In this document: positions 8,654 through 18,413 of the stretch, piece by piece
Position numbering within the stretch: the stretch's first letter is position 1
How the letters are laid out: each line of letters starts with the position of its first letter
Source of the DNA: Schlesneria sphaerica
GTDB taxonomy: Bacteria; Planctomycetota; Planctomycetia; Planctomycetales; Planctomycetaceae
Direction: 5' to 3'
DNA: 64,000 bases
Assembly: GCF_044336245.1 (NCBI RefSeq)
Contig: NZ_CP172346.1
Coordinates: 2,480,001-2,544,000, forward strand
Translations under genes and position numbers: made by a program
Notes under the pieces: generated by a model
What the model was told of the DNA's origin: nothing
The model's database searches: none
The model's input: only the letters and a program-made list of their open reading frames with translations

Positions 8654-8808
8654 TCACACTGAGGTAGTGCCTGCCATCACCGGGGGTTAAGCCCGGTTGG
8701 CTGATACTCGGGGTGTTCGGCTGCGTCGGACTTTTGTGCGTTTTGCGGCGAGTACCGCGGACGTGCTGACTGCGAACCGGCCGCAAAGCTGACAAACCCC
8801 TTGAAACA

Positions 8809-8855
8809 ACGAAAAACAGGAGCAAGGCAATAACTGCCTCGCTCCTGTTTTTCGT
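8809..8855. terminator. Strong bidirectional intrinsic terminator
   Basis: A 21 bp stem with one mismatch (8809-8829 with 8835-8855) closes an ATAAC loop. It carries A-rich sequence on the left and TTTTT on the right. It can end the microprotein transcript on the plus strand and the YhaN-like gene, whose stop is at 8928, on the minus strand. Confidence 0.85.
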
Positions 8856-8927
8856 TTTTAGGGGTCGTTCCAAACGAGATCAGCCTGTACAGGACCCGAA
8901 TCTCGGGCCCGTGAATCCTGCAATCAC

Positions 8928-11900
8928 TCACCCGGCTCGACGCTCTTCAACGACTCCCCCCGTGGGATGCCGCGAAGGAAGATAGATCGGCTTAACGCCT
9001 CGCTTCTCGAAGAGTTGAGCGTAGTGCAGGTGACTGGTGAAGACCAGCAGTTGCTGACCGTCGCGTGTGAAGTCCAGTAACGTGTCGACCGCCGCTTCAG
9101 ACCGGTCCTGGTCGAAGTTCACAGTCACATCGTCCAGCACCATCGGCAGATCGATGCCATTCTTCGCAAAGGCTTTCACCATCGCCAGGCGGATCGACAG
9201 GAACAATTGCTCGCGCGTTCCGCCGCTCAAGCGTTCCGCTGGCCGTGATTCATTCTTGTCATCATCGACGAAAAGCTGCTTTCGGCCGAGCGGCGTCCAG
9301 AGGTGGTGATACTTGCCGAGTGTCAGCTTCTGCAGGAAGGGGATTGCGGCTGCCAGCATTTCGGGCTGGTTGGCCTGCTCGAACTGAGCCGCCACTTCCT
9401 CGATCGCTTCTTCCGACAACGACGCGGCGAACCAGGTATGCCATGCCGAATGCAGTTCTGATTCGACCTGTGCCAGCTCTCGCCGGATGCGGGTGCCGCG
9501 TCGGTCCTGTTCGAGCTGTTTCGATTCCTGCTTGATCGTTCCGATTTGCTCGAATGTCTGCTGAAGAAGCCGGTCCAGCTCATCATGTTCGTCATTGAAC
9601 TGCTTGATCAGCGCGGCTGCGTCCTTGGGGTTGTACCTCAAGAGATCTTCTTCAACGACAGCCAGGTCCGGGTTGGACTGCACCAGATGCTCGAGCTCGC
9701 GCGTCGACTGTTCCAGCAGGGATTCGACTTTCTTCCGCCGTTCCATCAATTCCAGCCGATGCTCTAACTGCGAACGATGCGTCACACCAGCCAGCGCCAG
9801 CAAGGCATCGTGATTCTTGGTCAGCACATCGATCTTGCGCTGAAAGTCGACCGCTTCCCGCCGTCGTTGAACATGCAGTTTTCGCAGCTGAGACCGTTCA
9901 TGGACCAGTTCACGAGCGGTTCGCAGCTCCGTTTCCCATAGATCGACCACTTCGGACGGATTCGAGTAGTTCAGCGACGGTCGCTGCATGCGGTGGCCCA
10001 GCTCTTCGACCTGCTTCTGGAATCGATCGAAGGACCGGCGAATTTCGCGAGACTGCTCCACAACCGCGAGATGTTTCTTCCGCCGGTCGCGGGCGACGAT
10101 GACTTGTTTCCAGTGTTCGATGGCGGCATCGACATTGACGGTCTCATCCAAACCAAGGTTCGAGAGAGCCTGACACCAGTTTTTCCGGGCGTTTGCGAGT
10201 TCCCGCTGCTGAATCTGCAACTTTCCGCGGAATGCACTCAGCCTGCGCCGGAGCTGCAGCACCTGGGTGTACTCGCGCTGCACCCGTTCCAGATCGGCAG
10301 TCCGGCGTGATGCCTTCGCCAGTAGCTCTCCACTGGCGAACTGCTGCGGTGCCACTTCCGCCCCGACCCAGGGACGTAATCCATTCTGATCAATGAAGGT
10401 CTGAATGTGACGGAGAATGGTCCAGCGATTGGTCTCAATTTCGCGGCGCTGATCGCGCAGTTGAGAGACCTGTTCCTGCAGATGGTGCTCAAAGTGCGTT
10501 CGGAAGGCCCAGGCGGTGGCCCCGGCGAAAACCGACAGGACGATGAAGATCAGACCCACCAGCCAGCCGGTATAAACGGCGGCATAGGCCCCCGCGACAA
10601 ACAGGGCGAATCCGGCGATGGTGAACCACGCCAGAATTCCATAAATCCAGTTGGGGATGCCATGGCGATCGTGCAGACGTTCGAGTTGTTCATCGATCCC
10701 GAAGGTCTGGTGTTCGAGTTGTGTCTCTTTGGAATGCCACCGACCGAGATCGACAAGTCCCTCGAATCGCTTCTGTGCAACATCGATCGATTCATTCAAG
10801 GATTCTGCCGGAACTCCATGCTCCTGAAGTTCCGTTCGCAGTGCCATTTCCTTGTCGCGATTCAGGCCATTTGCCTTGCGATATCGGCGCTGCATCCGAC
10901 GGGTTTTCGTCCCGATCGATTCGTAATCACGAGCCGTTTTGATGAACAGCGCAGTGGCTTCCGGAGAATCCTGCACCGCATCCAGCCGCTCCATCGTCCA
11001 GTGCGAACCCAGATTCGTGAGCAGACCATTTAAGACCTGCTGCTGCTTCGCGGCCTCTGCCTCGAGTTCGTGAACCCGCGGCTCGACGTCCTTCGTCAGG
11101 GCCCGCTGTTCGACGAGGATCTGGATGGCCCCAGAGAACCGTCGGATTTCAGGATCAATGCGAATCGAAGCGAGCTTCTGATTGATCTGTGAGACTTCTG
11201 CCAAAAGCGACTCACGGGAACGGACAGCCGAGTTGATGTCCATTTCAAGCCGCTCAAGGCGTGTCACTCCGTCCGCAGGAAAGGCGCTGAAGTCAGGAAG
11301 CTGATTGAGTTCATGCCGATATTCCCGGCAGCGCGACCAGGGTGGATGGACCTTTTCCAGATGCCCGTAACCCCGGATCTTGGCCTGAAGCTCTGTCTGC
11401 CGACTCCGCTGCTTGACCACCCGTTCGTCGAGTTCCGATTTTTTACGCAGCAGTTCTCGGTATCGATCGCGCTGCCGGGCGGTGCTTCCCGTCTGCCGTG
11501 ACAGTTCTTCGCGACGTTTCAACAGTTGTGCGATGACCGAATCACCGTTGGCAGTCAGCAACCGATTGAGTTCCTGGTTTGCGCGGTTGGGAAGTTCCAT
11601 CAGCACGCGTCCCTGAGGTCCCAGGGTCATGCCGTAAAGATGGTCACCGACCTGATCGGCGGTCAGCGTGGCAAACTGCTGAAGTTCGGGAAGTCCAACC
11701 GCGAAAACCGATTCGAACAGCTTTTCATCTGTTGAGGCGAGCAATTCTTCCATGAAGGCGGAGGTGGATTCGCCATTGGGGATCCCATTGACGGACAGAA
11801 TGCCGGAATCCTCACCATAGCCCGTTCGTCGAATCTCGTACTGGTTTGATCGGTGTTCGACACGCAAGAGCCCCGACTGTGCTTCGCGACGTGCTTTTTT

Positions 11901-12083
11901 CTTGAGGCCCGTCAGTTGTTCGTCCGGAGGAAAACCGTAAAGCACACCACGAATGAATCGCAGCAGCGTGGTCTTACCCGCTTCGTTGGGGCCGTAAAAG
12001 ACGGTCAGTCCTTCGCGATTCAAAGGCTGCTGGTAATCTTTCCAGACGCCGAATCGTTCGATCTCAATCCCAGTGATCCGCAT
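8928..12083 (-). CDS. YhaN/SbcC-like (Rad50-type) ATPase with central membrane hairpin
   Basis: The 1051-residue protein has the split ABC ATPase of the SMC/Rad50 class. Walker A, YGPNEAGKTTLL, is near residue 30; the signature ERLSGGTREQL and Walker B-like LPMVLDDVTVNFD lie near the C terminus. Long Gln/Arg/Glu-rich coiled coils fill the middle. Two hydrophobic segments around residues 470-530 are predicted to cross the membrane, as in Bacillus YhaN-type proteins, so the ATPase is probably membrane-anchored. It follows the SbcD/YhaO-like gene in the same orientation after 241 bp, the usual partnership. Its role in DNA end processing is inferred from the family. Confidence 0.85.
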   Translation of the reverse strand: MRITGIEIERFGVWKDYQQPLNREGLTVFYGPNEAGKTTLLRFIRGVLYGFPPDEQLTGLKKKARREAQSGLLRVEHRSNQYEIRRTGYGEDSGILSVNGIPNGESTSAFMEELLASTDEKLFESVFAVGLPELQQFATLTADQVGDHLYGMTLGPQGRVLMELPNRANQELNRLLTANGDSVIAQLLKRREELSRQTGSTARQRDRYRELLRKKSELDERVVKQRSRQTELQAKIRGYGHLEKVHPPWSRCREYRHELNQLPDFSAFPADGVTRLERLEMDINSAVRSRESLLAEVSQINQKLASIRIDPEIRRFSGAIQILVEQRALTKDVEPRVHELEAEAAKQQQVLNGLLTNLGSHWTMERLDAVQDSPEATALFIKTARDYESIGTKTRRMQRRYRKANGLNRDKEMALRTELQEHGVPAESLNESIDVAQKRFEGLVDLGRWHSKETQLEHQTFGIDEQLERLHDRHGIPNWIYGILAWFTIAGFALFVAGAYAAVYTGWLVGLIFIVLSVFAGATAWAFRTHFEHHLQEQVSQLRDQRREIETNRWTILRHIQTFIDQNGLRPWVGAEVAPQQFASGELLAKASRRTADLERVQREYTQVLQLRRRLSAFRGKLQIQQRELANARKNWCQALSNLGLDETVNVDAAIEHWKQVIVARDRRKKHLAVVEQSREIRRSFDRFQKQVEELGHRMQRPSLNYSNPSEVVDLWETELRTARELVHERSQLRKLHVQRRREAVDFQRKIDVLTKNHDALLALAGVTHRSQLEHRLELMERRKKVESLLEQSTRELEHLVQSNPDLAVVEEDLLRYNPKDAAALIKQFNDEHDELDRLLQQTFEQIGTIKQESKQLEQDRRGTRIRRELAQVESELHSAWHTWFAASLSEEAIEEVAAQFEQANQPEMLAAAIPFLQKLTLGKYHHLWTPLGRKQLFVDDDKNESRPAERLSGGTREQLFLSIRLAMVKAFAKNGIDLPMVLDDVTVNFDQDRSEAAVDTLLDFTRDGQQLLVFTSHLHYAQLFEKRGVKPIYLPSRHPTGGVVEERRAG

Positions 12084-12324
12084 CAGTGTTTTCTCTCACG
12101 GCGATGAATGAGGCAGTGTGTTGACGCAGCGTTACACGGAATTCGCTCAACCAACGCAGGTGGGTTACACCTCTAAACTTGTTTCATCGTTTTCATTCAG
12201 GCCGCTCAGACGAACCTCACCCGCTGTGAGTGCTGCCGCCGCCTGGGTTTTCTCTTTCCAATCATCGTTCTTCATCACTTCAATTCGTCTGTCACCGGGC
12301 CGGGAGATCGGCGTCGGTCACGGA

Positions 12325-13596
12325 CTACTTCTTTCCGATATTCGAACACCATTTCCAGCCGAGTTGCTGTGCCAGTTGAGTCACCTGCTCGGTCGGAATC
12401 GCTTCGGCCCATTCTTCCCACCGGGTTGACTTCAGGACCTCTTCCACTCGGGCTTCCGTAATCCAGCGTGAAAAAGCCTGGGGATTGGCAGGAGCCCGAC
12501 GTTCCAACGCCAGCAGATACTCGGTCAACACTTCGCGATGTGCCGGTTCGATAATGGTCAGGTCCAGTTCCAGCGGGCGCACCCGATGGACATACCGCAG
12601 CCCTTCGTACTGGTCGGTCAGTTCCGTCAGTGCCGATGCCAGATCGGCCGCCATCGCGTCCGTCTCCCAGCCTCGTGCGTCACCCGATTCACGATCGAGC
12701 TTCCAGTCGATGATCCGGACATTTTCGCCCTCGATCAGCGGCAGTCGCTCCAGTTGTGCGACCATCCGTTCGAGCAAGTCGTCACGGCTGTTGACATGAT
12801 CCACCAGTTGCACGAGGGATTCCCAGCGAACAGGAGCCGTGGGAATGGCGATCTGCTTCGTCTTCTTCTGACCGTCGACTTCCAGCAGTGTCACGCCACG
12901 GATACCGGTTTCGCTCGCGCTCATTCCCTGCGGTGCAGCCTGAGCCAGGACATGACCGTCAATCAGAGGGAGCGATTCGGTGTCCGTTCCGGCAGGACAC
13001 AGCAGGCAATCCAGTGCAGCGAAGCGAGTCGTCGACGGCCGCGGTCGATCGCGCCGGTCGGTCGACCGATCAGAAATCAGCATCCCCACCACCAGCGGGC
13101 GTCCACTTTGCGGATCCCCCCGATCTCCCAGCAGGCGTGTCAGCTCTTCCGGTTCGATGGATGTCTCTGGTGTGACGGGCAAGAGAAGTGCCAGCAGCCT
13201 TCCTTTGTCGATCAGTTCCACCGGGGCCTCGCGAGGTTCCAGCAGAAGATTGACATTCTCAGGCAGTGTGGGGATTTCTTGCCATGCCGTAGCGGGGTCC
13301 ATGCGGCCCGGGGTCACGAAGACGGGAATCTGACGTTCGGCCAGCCGCGTGAAGCCTTCGCGAAGAGCGACTTCTGCGGCGAGACTGGGATAACCGGCGT
13401 CGAACGTGTTGCCGGTGATGAGCAATCCTTCGACATCTTTTTCGAGACACTTGGCAATGATTCGATCGAACGCGGTGATCGTGGCGAGTTCCACGATCTC
13501 GCGGACATCCTCATTCAGTGTGCCCGGTCCACGCAAAGGGCAGTCCAGCTGCAAATTCGCAGCATGAATTAAGCGAAGTGGTTTTGTCACCCTCAC
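12325..13596 (-). CDS. SbcD/YhaO-like protein with degenerate phosphoesterase motifs (probable pseudo-nuclease)
   Basis: Homologues are Mre11/SbcD-type metallophosphoesterases that act with Rad50/SbcC ATPases. The framework is recognisable: LIHAANLQLDCP at the N terminus, GLLITGNTFDAG near residue 57, VFVTPGRMD near residue 91 and PQGMSASETGIRG before a C-terminal helical domain. The metal ligands are replaced: DxH is NxQ, GDxxD is GNxFD, GNHD is GRMD, and no GHxH is visible. Nuclease activity is therefore unlikely. The start at GTG 13596 has GGAAGG upstream; the frame is open to 13716 without a better site. The length is 423 residues and the ATPase partner lies downstream. Confidence 0.85.
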   Translation of the reverse strand: MRVTKPLRLIHAANLQLDCPLRGPGTLNEDVREIVELATITAFDRIIAKCLEKDVEGLLITGNTFDAGYPSLAAEVALREGFTRLAERQIPVFVTPGRMDPATAWQEIPTLPENVNLLLEPREAPVELIDKGRLLALLLPVTPETSIEPEELTRLLGDRGDPQSGRPLVVGMLISDRSTDRRDRPRPSTTRFAALDCLLCPAGTDTESLPLIDGHVLAQAAPQGMSASETGIRGVTLLEVDGQKKTKQIAIPTAPVRWESLVQLVDHVNSRDDLLERMVAQLERLPLIEGENVRIIDWKLDRESGDARGWETDAMAADLASALTELTDQYEGLRYVHRVRPLELDLTIIEPAHREVLTEYLLALERRAPANPQAFSRWITEARVEEVLKSTRWEEWAEAIPTEQVTQLAQQLGWKWCSNIGKK

Positions 13597-13818
13597 GGCA
13601 TCCCTTCCGATACAACCGTCTTCGACCTGTCGTTTGTCGAACTGATCCGCGCTGACCTGCGTATTCCTCCCGTGCGTCCCCTGTTTCGATGACCGAACTT
13701 CAGTAGGACGCTGCACGCGGTCCCTGCGCGGATAGCCGAGAGTGTACTATCGACACAACCATCGGAAAACCCCGAAACACCCCAAATCAGCATCGTTACG
13801 CACAAATCCACCAGTTTA

Positions 13819-14091
13819 TCAGGACGGGTTGTTCTCCCCGTTTGGGGCTTCGTCGGACACGGTGCGCAGGTAGAGCGCTTCGACCTTGGCACGAGCCCAG
13901 GGCGTTTTCCGCAAGAAGCGTAAGCTCGATTTCATACTGGGATCGAACAGGAAGCAGCGGACCGGAATGAATTGAGCCAACCCATCCCAGCCGTATTCAC
14001 GCTCCAGCCTTTCGAGCATCACGGCGAGCGTTACACCATGCAACGGATCATTGGGGTGTGTCGAGTTCACTACGCAAGTCCATCTGTTCAA
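13819..14091 (-). CDS. VF530-like (DUF2132) DNA-binding protein
   Basis: This small protein of up to 90 residues matches the VF530/DUF2132 pattern: DPLHGVTL, LEREYGWDGL, RCFLFDPSMKSSLRFLRKT and TPWARAKVEALYL. The Vibrio prototype has been reported to bind DNA; the biological role is not established. The start is uncertain. TTG 14091 opens the frame without a ribosome binding site, and GTG 14070 would give an N terminus closer to known members. It lies upstream of the YhaO/YhaN-like pair in the same orientation but 222 bp away, so co-transcription is possible but not shown. Confidence 0.75.
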   Translation of the reverse strand: MNRWTCVVNSTHPNDPLHGVTLAVMLERLEREYGWDGLAQFIPVRCFLFDPSMKSSLRFLRKTPWARAKVEALYLRTVSDEAPNGENNPS

Positions 14092-14254
14092 TCAAGTAGG
14101 CAGTCTCTCACCGAAATCGTAGGAAACATGAGAAAAAACCGCAAATTGTCGCGGGATTCGATGAAAAGGAGGCCAGTAAACCGTTCGGAACCGCCGATAT
14201 TGATCTGTAGTGATCGCCAGTGACAGATGTCCGACTACTCTGGAAGGTTGGCCC

Positions 14255-14788
14255 ATGGATCGTCGCACATTCTGCTTGGACTGCGTTAGAGCCGGACTGC
14301 TGGTTGGAGTCACGGGAAGTCTGTCCCATGCCGCCCCCAAGACCTCGGGGACATCCAAGGTCTCGGCCCCCTCAAAAGTCGCAACCCCGTCGAAGGTCGC
14401 AACACCAAAGGTGAAGTGGCAAAAAAATCTGCAGGCCGCTCAAAAGATTGCGATCGAGCAGAACAAGCCGCTGATGATTGTCTTCGGAGCGACCTGGTGC
14501 TCGTTCTGTCACAAACTCGACCGTGAAACATTCAGCGATAAACGGATCGTGACTCTGATTGAGAGTCAATTTATCCCCGTTTACCTCGATTACGACAAAG
14601 AAAAGAAAGTGGTCAAAATGCTGCACGTTGAAAAACTGCCCAGCACAGTTTTTCTGACGCCGCAGGCTGACTTCATCCACAAGGCCGAAGGCTTCGCGAA
14701 CGTCAAAGCGTTTCAGCAGACGGTCGCGACCGTTCTGGATAAACGTTCCGAAATTCAGCAGGCCGGATCCGCGACGCTCGAACGCTGA
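14255..14788 (+). CDS. Exported thioredoxin-like protein
   Basis: ATG 14255 follows GGAAGG and starts a 177-residue protein with a Tat-like leader (RRTF then hydrophobic residues to about 27). A low-complexity stretch of repeated SKVATP units spans about residues 32-50. The thioredoxin fold follows with the redox motif WCSFCH near residue 85, then FIPVYLDYD and the cis-Pro region KLPSTVFLTP. The pattern fits the DUF255/thioredoxin_7 group of periplasmic disulfide reductases or folding factors. Partners are unknown, and the adjacent dehydrogenase is separated by about 260 bp. Confidence 0.82.
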   Translation: MDRRTFCLDCVRAGLLVGVTGSLSHAAPKTSGTSKVSAPSKVATPSKVATPKVKWQKNLQAAQKIAIEQNKPLMIVFGATWCSFCHKLDRETFSDKRIVTLIESQFIPVYLDYDKEKKVVKMLHVEKLPSTVFLTPQADFIHKAEGFANVKAFQQTVATVLDKRSEIQQAGSATLER

Positions 14789-15047
14789 CGCAGCGATGTC
14801 GGCGGCACTAACCTTCTCTAGCGATGAAGAGATCCCGCGGGGGCTTCTCGGCGGGGCTCGGTCCACCTGTTCGCAATGGACTTTGCCTGATCAACAGGCC
14901 CCGCTGTCAGGCGTTTCTGAAAACAGCCCCTTTGATGAAAGAAGGTGGCATCTCTCGCATCCCGCGCAATAATCCGCGACAATCCGGATCGGAAGAAATT
15001 ACGTACTCCGGTCACGTCGCTTCGTTGTTGCATTGGGAGTTGTGGGG

Positions 15048-15830
15048 ATGAAACTGTCGGGGAAGAATGTTCTGGTTACCGGGGCTTCTCGAGGAATCGG
15101 TCGCGGATGCGCGATTGAGTTGGGTCGGGCCGGTGCGAATGTCGCCATCAACTACTTCTCACACGCCGGTGAAGCGGAAGAAGTGGCCAAGGAGATTCGG
15201 GGATTTGGCGGCAAAGCCATCACCCTTCAGGGGGATGTCGCGAATCGTGAACGGGTCGAAGAAATGGTTGCCGAAACGGCAAAAGCATTCGGACAACTTG
15301 ACCTGTTCGTTTCGAACGCCGTCTACTCCGACCGACAACTGATGCTCGAAGCGGATCTGGAAGGATTCCGTAAAACCATCGACGTCGGCATGTGGGGTGC
15401 CTTCTACGGTGTTCGCGCCGCCGCATTGCAGATGGTCAAGCAGAACTCGGGCGGCTCGATTGTGGTGATCAGTTCGCCCCATGCCGTGATCCCCATCCCG
15501 ACTGCCATGGCCTACAACATGGCAAAGGCCGCGATCGACCACATGGCACGCACGGCCGCAATCGAACTCGCACCGCACCGCATCCGCGTCAACATTGTTC
15601 ATCCGGGCTGGATCGACACACCGGGTGAGCGCAAGTTCTTCACCGAAGAACAGATCGCCGCCGGCGCTCAGACCCTTCCCTGGAAGCGACTGGGTCGCCC
15701 CGACGAAATCGGCAAGGGCGTGGCTTATATCCTGAGTGACGACGCTGACTATATGACTGGCAGCACGGTCACCATCGACGGGGGTGTCAGTCTTCCCTGG
15801 TGGTCCAACCGTGCAGAAGGTTCCATGTAG
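15048..15830 (+). CDS. Short-chain dehydrogenase/reductase
   Basis: This 260-residue classical SDR starts at ATG 15048 after GGGAG. The cofactor motif TGASRGIG is at residues 12-19, and the catalytic set is the Ser in VVISSPHA and YNMAK (Tyr and Lys) near residue 157. The C-terminal MTGSTVTIDGG is typical of FabG or glucose 1-dehydrogenase-like enzymes. It probably oxidises or reduces an alcohol or ketone with NAD(P)H, but the substrate cannot be read from sequence. No fatty-acid synthesis genes adjoin it. A hairpin terminator follows. Confidence 0.85.
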   Translation: MKLSGKNVLVTGASRGIGRGCAIELGRAGANVAINYFSHAGEAEEVAKEIRGFGGKAITLQGDVANRERVEEMVAETAKAFGQLDLFVSNAVYSDRQLMLEADLEGFRKTIDVGMWGAFYGVRAAALQMVKQNSGGSIVVISSPHAVIPIPTAMAYNMAKAAIDHMARTAAIELAPHRIRVNIVHPGWIDTPGERKFFTEEQIAAGAQTLPWKRLGRPDEIGKGVAYILSDDADYMTGSTVTIDGGVSLPWWSNRAEGSM

Positions 15831-15845
15831 TCGTGTCCCCTTCAC

Positions 15846-15874
15846 AATCCCGCCGCTCGTACCGCGGCGGGATT
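15846..15874 (+). terminator. Hairpin terminator after the short-chain dehydrogenase
   Basis: AATCCCGCCGC and GCGGCGGGATT form an 11 bp perfect stem around a 7-nt loop, 16 nt after the stop codon, followed by CTCTGT. Confidence 0.75.
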
Positions 15875-15962
15875 CTCTGTACGCTCAAGGATCCCTGAAT
15901 GACAGCCAGGTCACATCGGACACTGCTCCGGTGTGACCAACACCTACGCGACAACAGTGTTA

Positions 15963-18413
15963 ATGGACATAATTCAACGATTTCTGGCGTGGTATCTTGG
16001 CCTGCGTGCTCCTCGACCGGGCGAAGGGACAGCGTGGAGATTCGACTGGCACTGGCCGGAACCCCAATGGGCGGTCCTGGTCGGTGCCTTCATCGTGGTT
16101 GTGTTCGTGGTCAGTATTTATCGCCGCGAAGCGACCTCAGTCGGCTGGGTCAACCGGAGCCTGCTGACAGGTCTCAGACTGGCGGTCTTCGCCCTGATCC
16201 TGGCTCTGCTGACTGAACTCAGCCTGACGATCGAGCGAACAGGCCTGCCCATTGTCGCTGTTATGGTCGATTCGTCCGCGAGTATGTCGTTACGGGACCA
16301 GTATCCCGCCGGTTCAAAGTCAACGCGGCTCGTGGACGAACTGGCGAAGAACACCGGTACCGACATGCATCGACTGGCAATCGCACAGCAACTGCTGACG
16401 CGAGACCAGGGGCGAATGCTGAAAGAGCTTCAACAAGATCACCAGGTTCGGCTCTACCGATTTGCAGAAACCGCGTACCCTCTGGACGCCAGTGACCTGA
16501 GCGGACCTGATACAGGGGGCGCGCCCGATTCGACTGAATCCCCTTCCGCAGCCGAAGTTTTTTCTGCCGCACTTCACGAACTGACCACCCTGCGACCTGA
16601 CGGCGACCAGACCCGCCCTGCTCCTGCCGTGAAAAAGGTCCTGGGCGATCTACGCGGAGTTCCCCCCGCCGCGATTGTCCTGTTTACGGATGGTGTCGCC
16701 AGTGTGTCCGACGTCGACAAACTGTCGACCGTCGCCGAGTCCGCTCGACGCAAGGGTGTTCAGCTTCACATCGTCGGATTGGGAAGTGAAGCCGCCGCGA
16801 AGGATCTTTACCTTTACGACACGCTGGTGGATGACGTCGCGTTCGTCGGCGATCCGATGATCTTCAGAGCCAAACTGCGCAGCTTTGGATTCGCGGGAAA
16901 GAAGCTCAGCCTGCAACTGCGCAAAGAGGGGGACAACACCGTCCTGGCCCAACAGGACGTCGCGGCTCCGCCGGACGGACAGACCACCGCAGTTGAACTG
17001 TCGTATGCGTCGAGCGTGGCAGGTGAGTTCGATTATGTGCTGGAAATTGCTCAGCAGCCTGAAGAGTCGAATCGTTCCAATAACTCCGAAACACGTCATG
17101 TCAGCGTACGGGAAGAGAAGATTCGTGTGCTGCTGGCGGATAGCGGTCCACGGTATGAATTCCGCTTCCTCAAACAATTGCTGGAGCGGGACAAATCGAT
17201 CGAGCTGAGCACGCTGCTGCAGGAAGCCGACGTCGAATATACGGACGAGGACCGCACGGCCGTTTCCCACTTTCCCGTGAAGAAGGAAGACCTCGCTCGA
17301 TTTGACGTCCTGATCCTGGGCGATCTCGCTCCCAAACAACTGGGCAACGCAGCCCTCGAAAACGTGCGAGAATTCGTCTGGGAAAAAGGGGGCGGACTGA
17401 TCCTGATCGCAGGTCCCCAATACAACCCGGTCCAGTTTGCTGGAACACCCATCGAAAACTTGCTCCCCTTCCTCGTTTCTGCGGTCAAACTTCCTGCGGA
17501 GGACGCAACGGACACCTTCCACCCCGTCCTGACGCTGGAAGGACAGAAAGGGAACAGCCTGTTCCGGCTTGGTAACAGTGACGTTGACAGCCTGAAAATC
17601 TGGAACAGCCTGCCCAACTTCACCTGGCTGGTCGACCTGACAAAACCGAAGCCGGGTGCCCGGATTTTTGCGGAACACCCCACCCGAAACAGCAGCATCG
17701 CCAATGTGAAGCTGCCCGTCATCCTGATGCAGCAAGCGGCTGCAGGGAAAGTGCTGTTCCATGCGACGGACGAAACCTGGCGCTGGAGGTTCCGTGTAGG
17801 CGATGTTTACTTCGGCCGCTACTGGATTCAGGCCATTCGCTATCTCAGTCGCAGTAAGCTCATCGGCAAGGACCGCACAGCAGAACTGACAGTCGATCAA
17901 CTCGTCTACCAGCGCGGCCAGCCAGTGACTCTCCGGGTGAAATTCGTTGACGAAAAATTCCTGCCGACAAATCCGGACGGAGTCAGTGTGATCGTCGAAC
18001 AAAAAGGAGAAGGCCGTCAGACGGTAAATCTGACGCGCCTGCGTGACCTCCCCACAGCGTTCGAAGGCCAGCTCACACGACTGGGCGAAGGAAGCTATCA
18101 TGGCTGGGTCTCGCAACCCGCCTTCAACGAGGCCCCCCCTTCCGTCGATTTCCGAGTGGAAGTCCCTCAGCGCGAAATGCTGCGACGAGGCCTCGACAAG
18201 GCGGACCTGAAGCTGGCAGCCACCACCAGTCACGGTCGGCTTTACACTCTCGAGGATGTCGACAAGCTGACCTCCGAGGTTCCCCGGGGAACGCCTGTCC
18301 CCCTGGAAACCGACGAACCGATTCCGATCTGGAACCGCTGGGAATTTTTTACGCTGATCACGCTGCTGCTGACGGCCGAATGGTTGCTGCGAAAACGCTG
18401 GAAGCTGGTCTGA
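15963..18413 (+). CDS. Membrane-anchored von Willebrand factor A domain protein
   Basis: The 816-residue protein has membrane segments near residues 30-47 and 60-80, a von Willebrand factor A domain starting with the MIDAS motif MVDSSASMS near residue 105, then a region with a glutamine-amidotransferase-like look (LADSGPRYEFRFLKQLL and later GGGLILIAGPQ). A last hydrophobic helix sits near the C terminus. The layout resembles planctomycete proteins encoded beside MoxR/DUF58 genes, but here it stands alone, 8 kb from the MoxR gene. A role in metal-dependent protein interaction at the membrane is inferred. The start is ATG 15963 or GTG 15933; neither has a clear ribosome binding site. Confidence 0.75.
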   Translation: MDIIQRFLAWYLGLRAPRPGEGTAWRFDWHWPEPQWAVLVGAFIVVVFVVSIYRREATSVGWVNRSLLTGLRLAVFALILALLTELSLTIERTGLPIVAVMVDSSASMSLRDQYPAGSKSTRLVDELAKNTGTDMHRLAIAQQLLTRDQGRMLKELQQDHQVRLYRFAETAYPLDASDLSGPDTGGAPDSTESPSAAEVFSAALHELTTLRPDGDQTRPAPAVKKVLGDLRGVPPAAIVLFTDGVASVSDVDKLSTVAESARRKGVQLHIVGLGSEAAAKDLYLYDTLVDDVAFVGDPMIFRAKLRSFGFAGKKLSLQLRKEGDNTVLAQQDVAAPPDGQTTAVELSYASSVAGEFDYVLEIAQQPEESNRSNNSETRHVSVREEKIRVLLADSGPRYEFRFLKQLLERDKSIELSTLLQEADVEYTDEDRTAVSHFPVKKEDLARFDVLILGDLAPKQLGNAALENVREFVWEKGGGLILIAGPQYNPVQFAGTPIENLLPFLVSAVKLPAEDATDTFHPVLTLEGQKGNSLFRLGNSDVDSLKIWNSLPNFTWLVDLTKPKPGARIFAEHPTRNSSIANVKLPVILMQQAAAGKVLFHATDETWRWRFRVGDVYFGRYWIQAIRYLSRSKLIGKDRTAELTVDQLVYQRGQPVTLRVKFVDEKFLPTNPDGVSVIVEQKGEGRQTVNLTRLRDLPTAFEGQLTRLGEGSYHGWVSQPAFNEAPPSVDFRVEVPQREMLRRGLDKADLKLAATTSHGRLYTLEDVDKLTSEVPRGTPVPLETDEPIPIWNRWEFFTLITLLLTAEWLLRKRWKLV

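Noticed and set aside
12538..13572. A 344-codon open frame on the plus strand
   Set aside because: It is antisense to the SbcD/YhaO-like gene, whose homology is clear.
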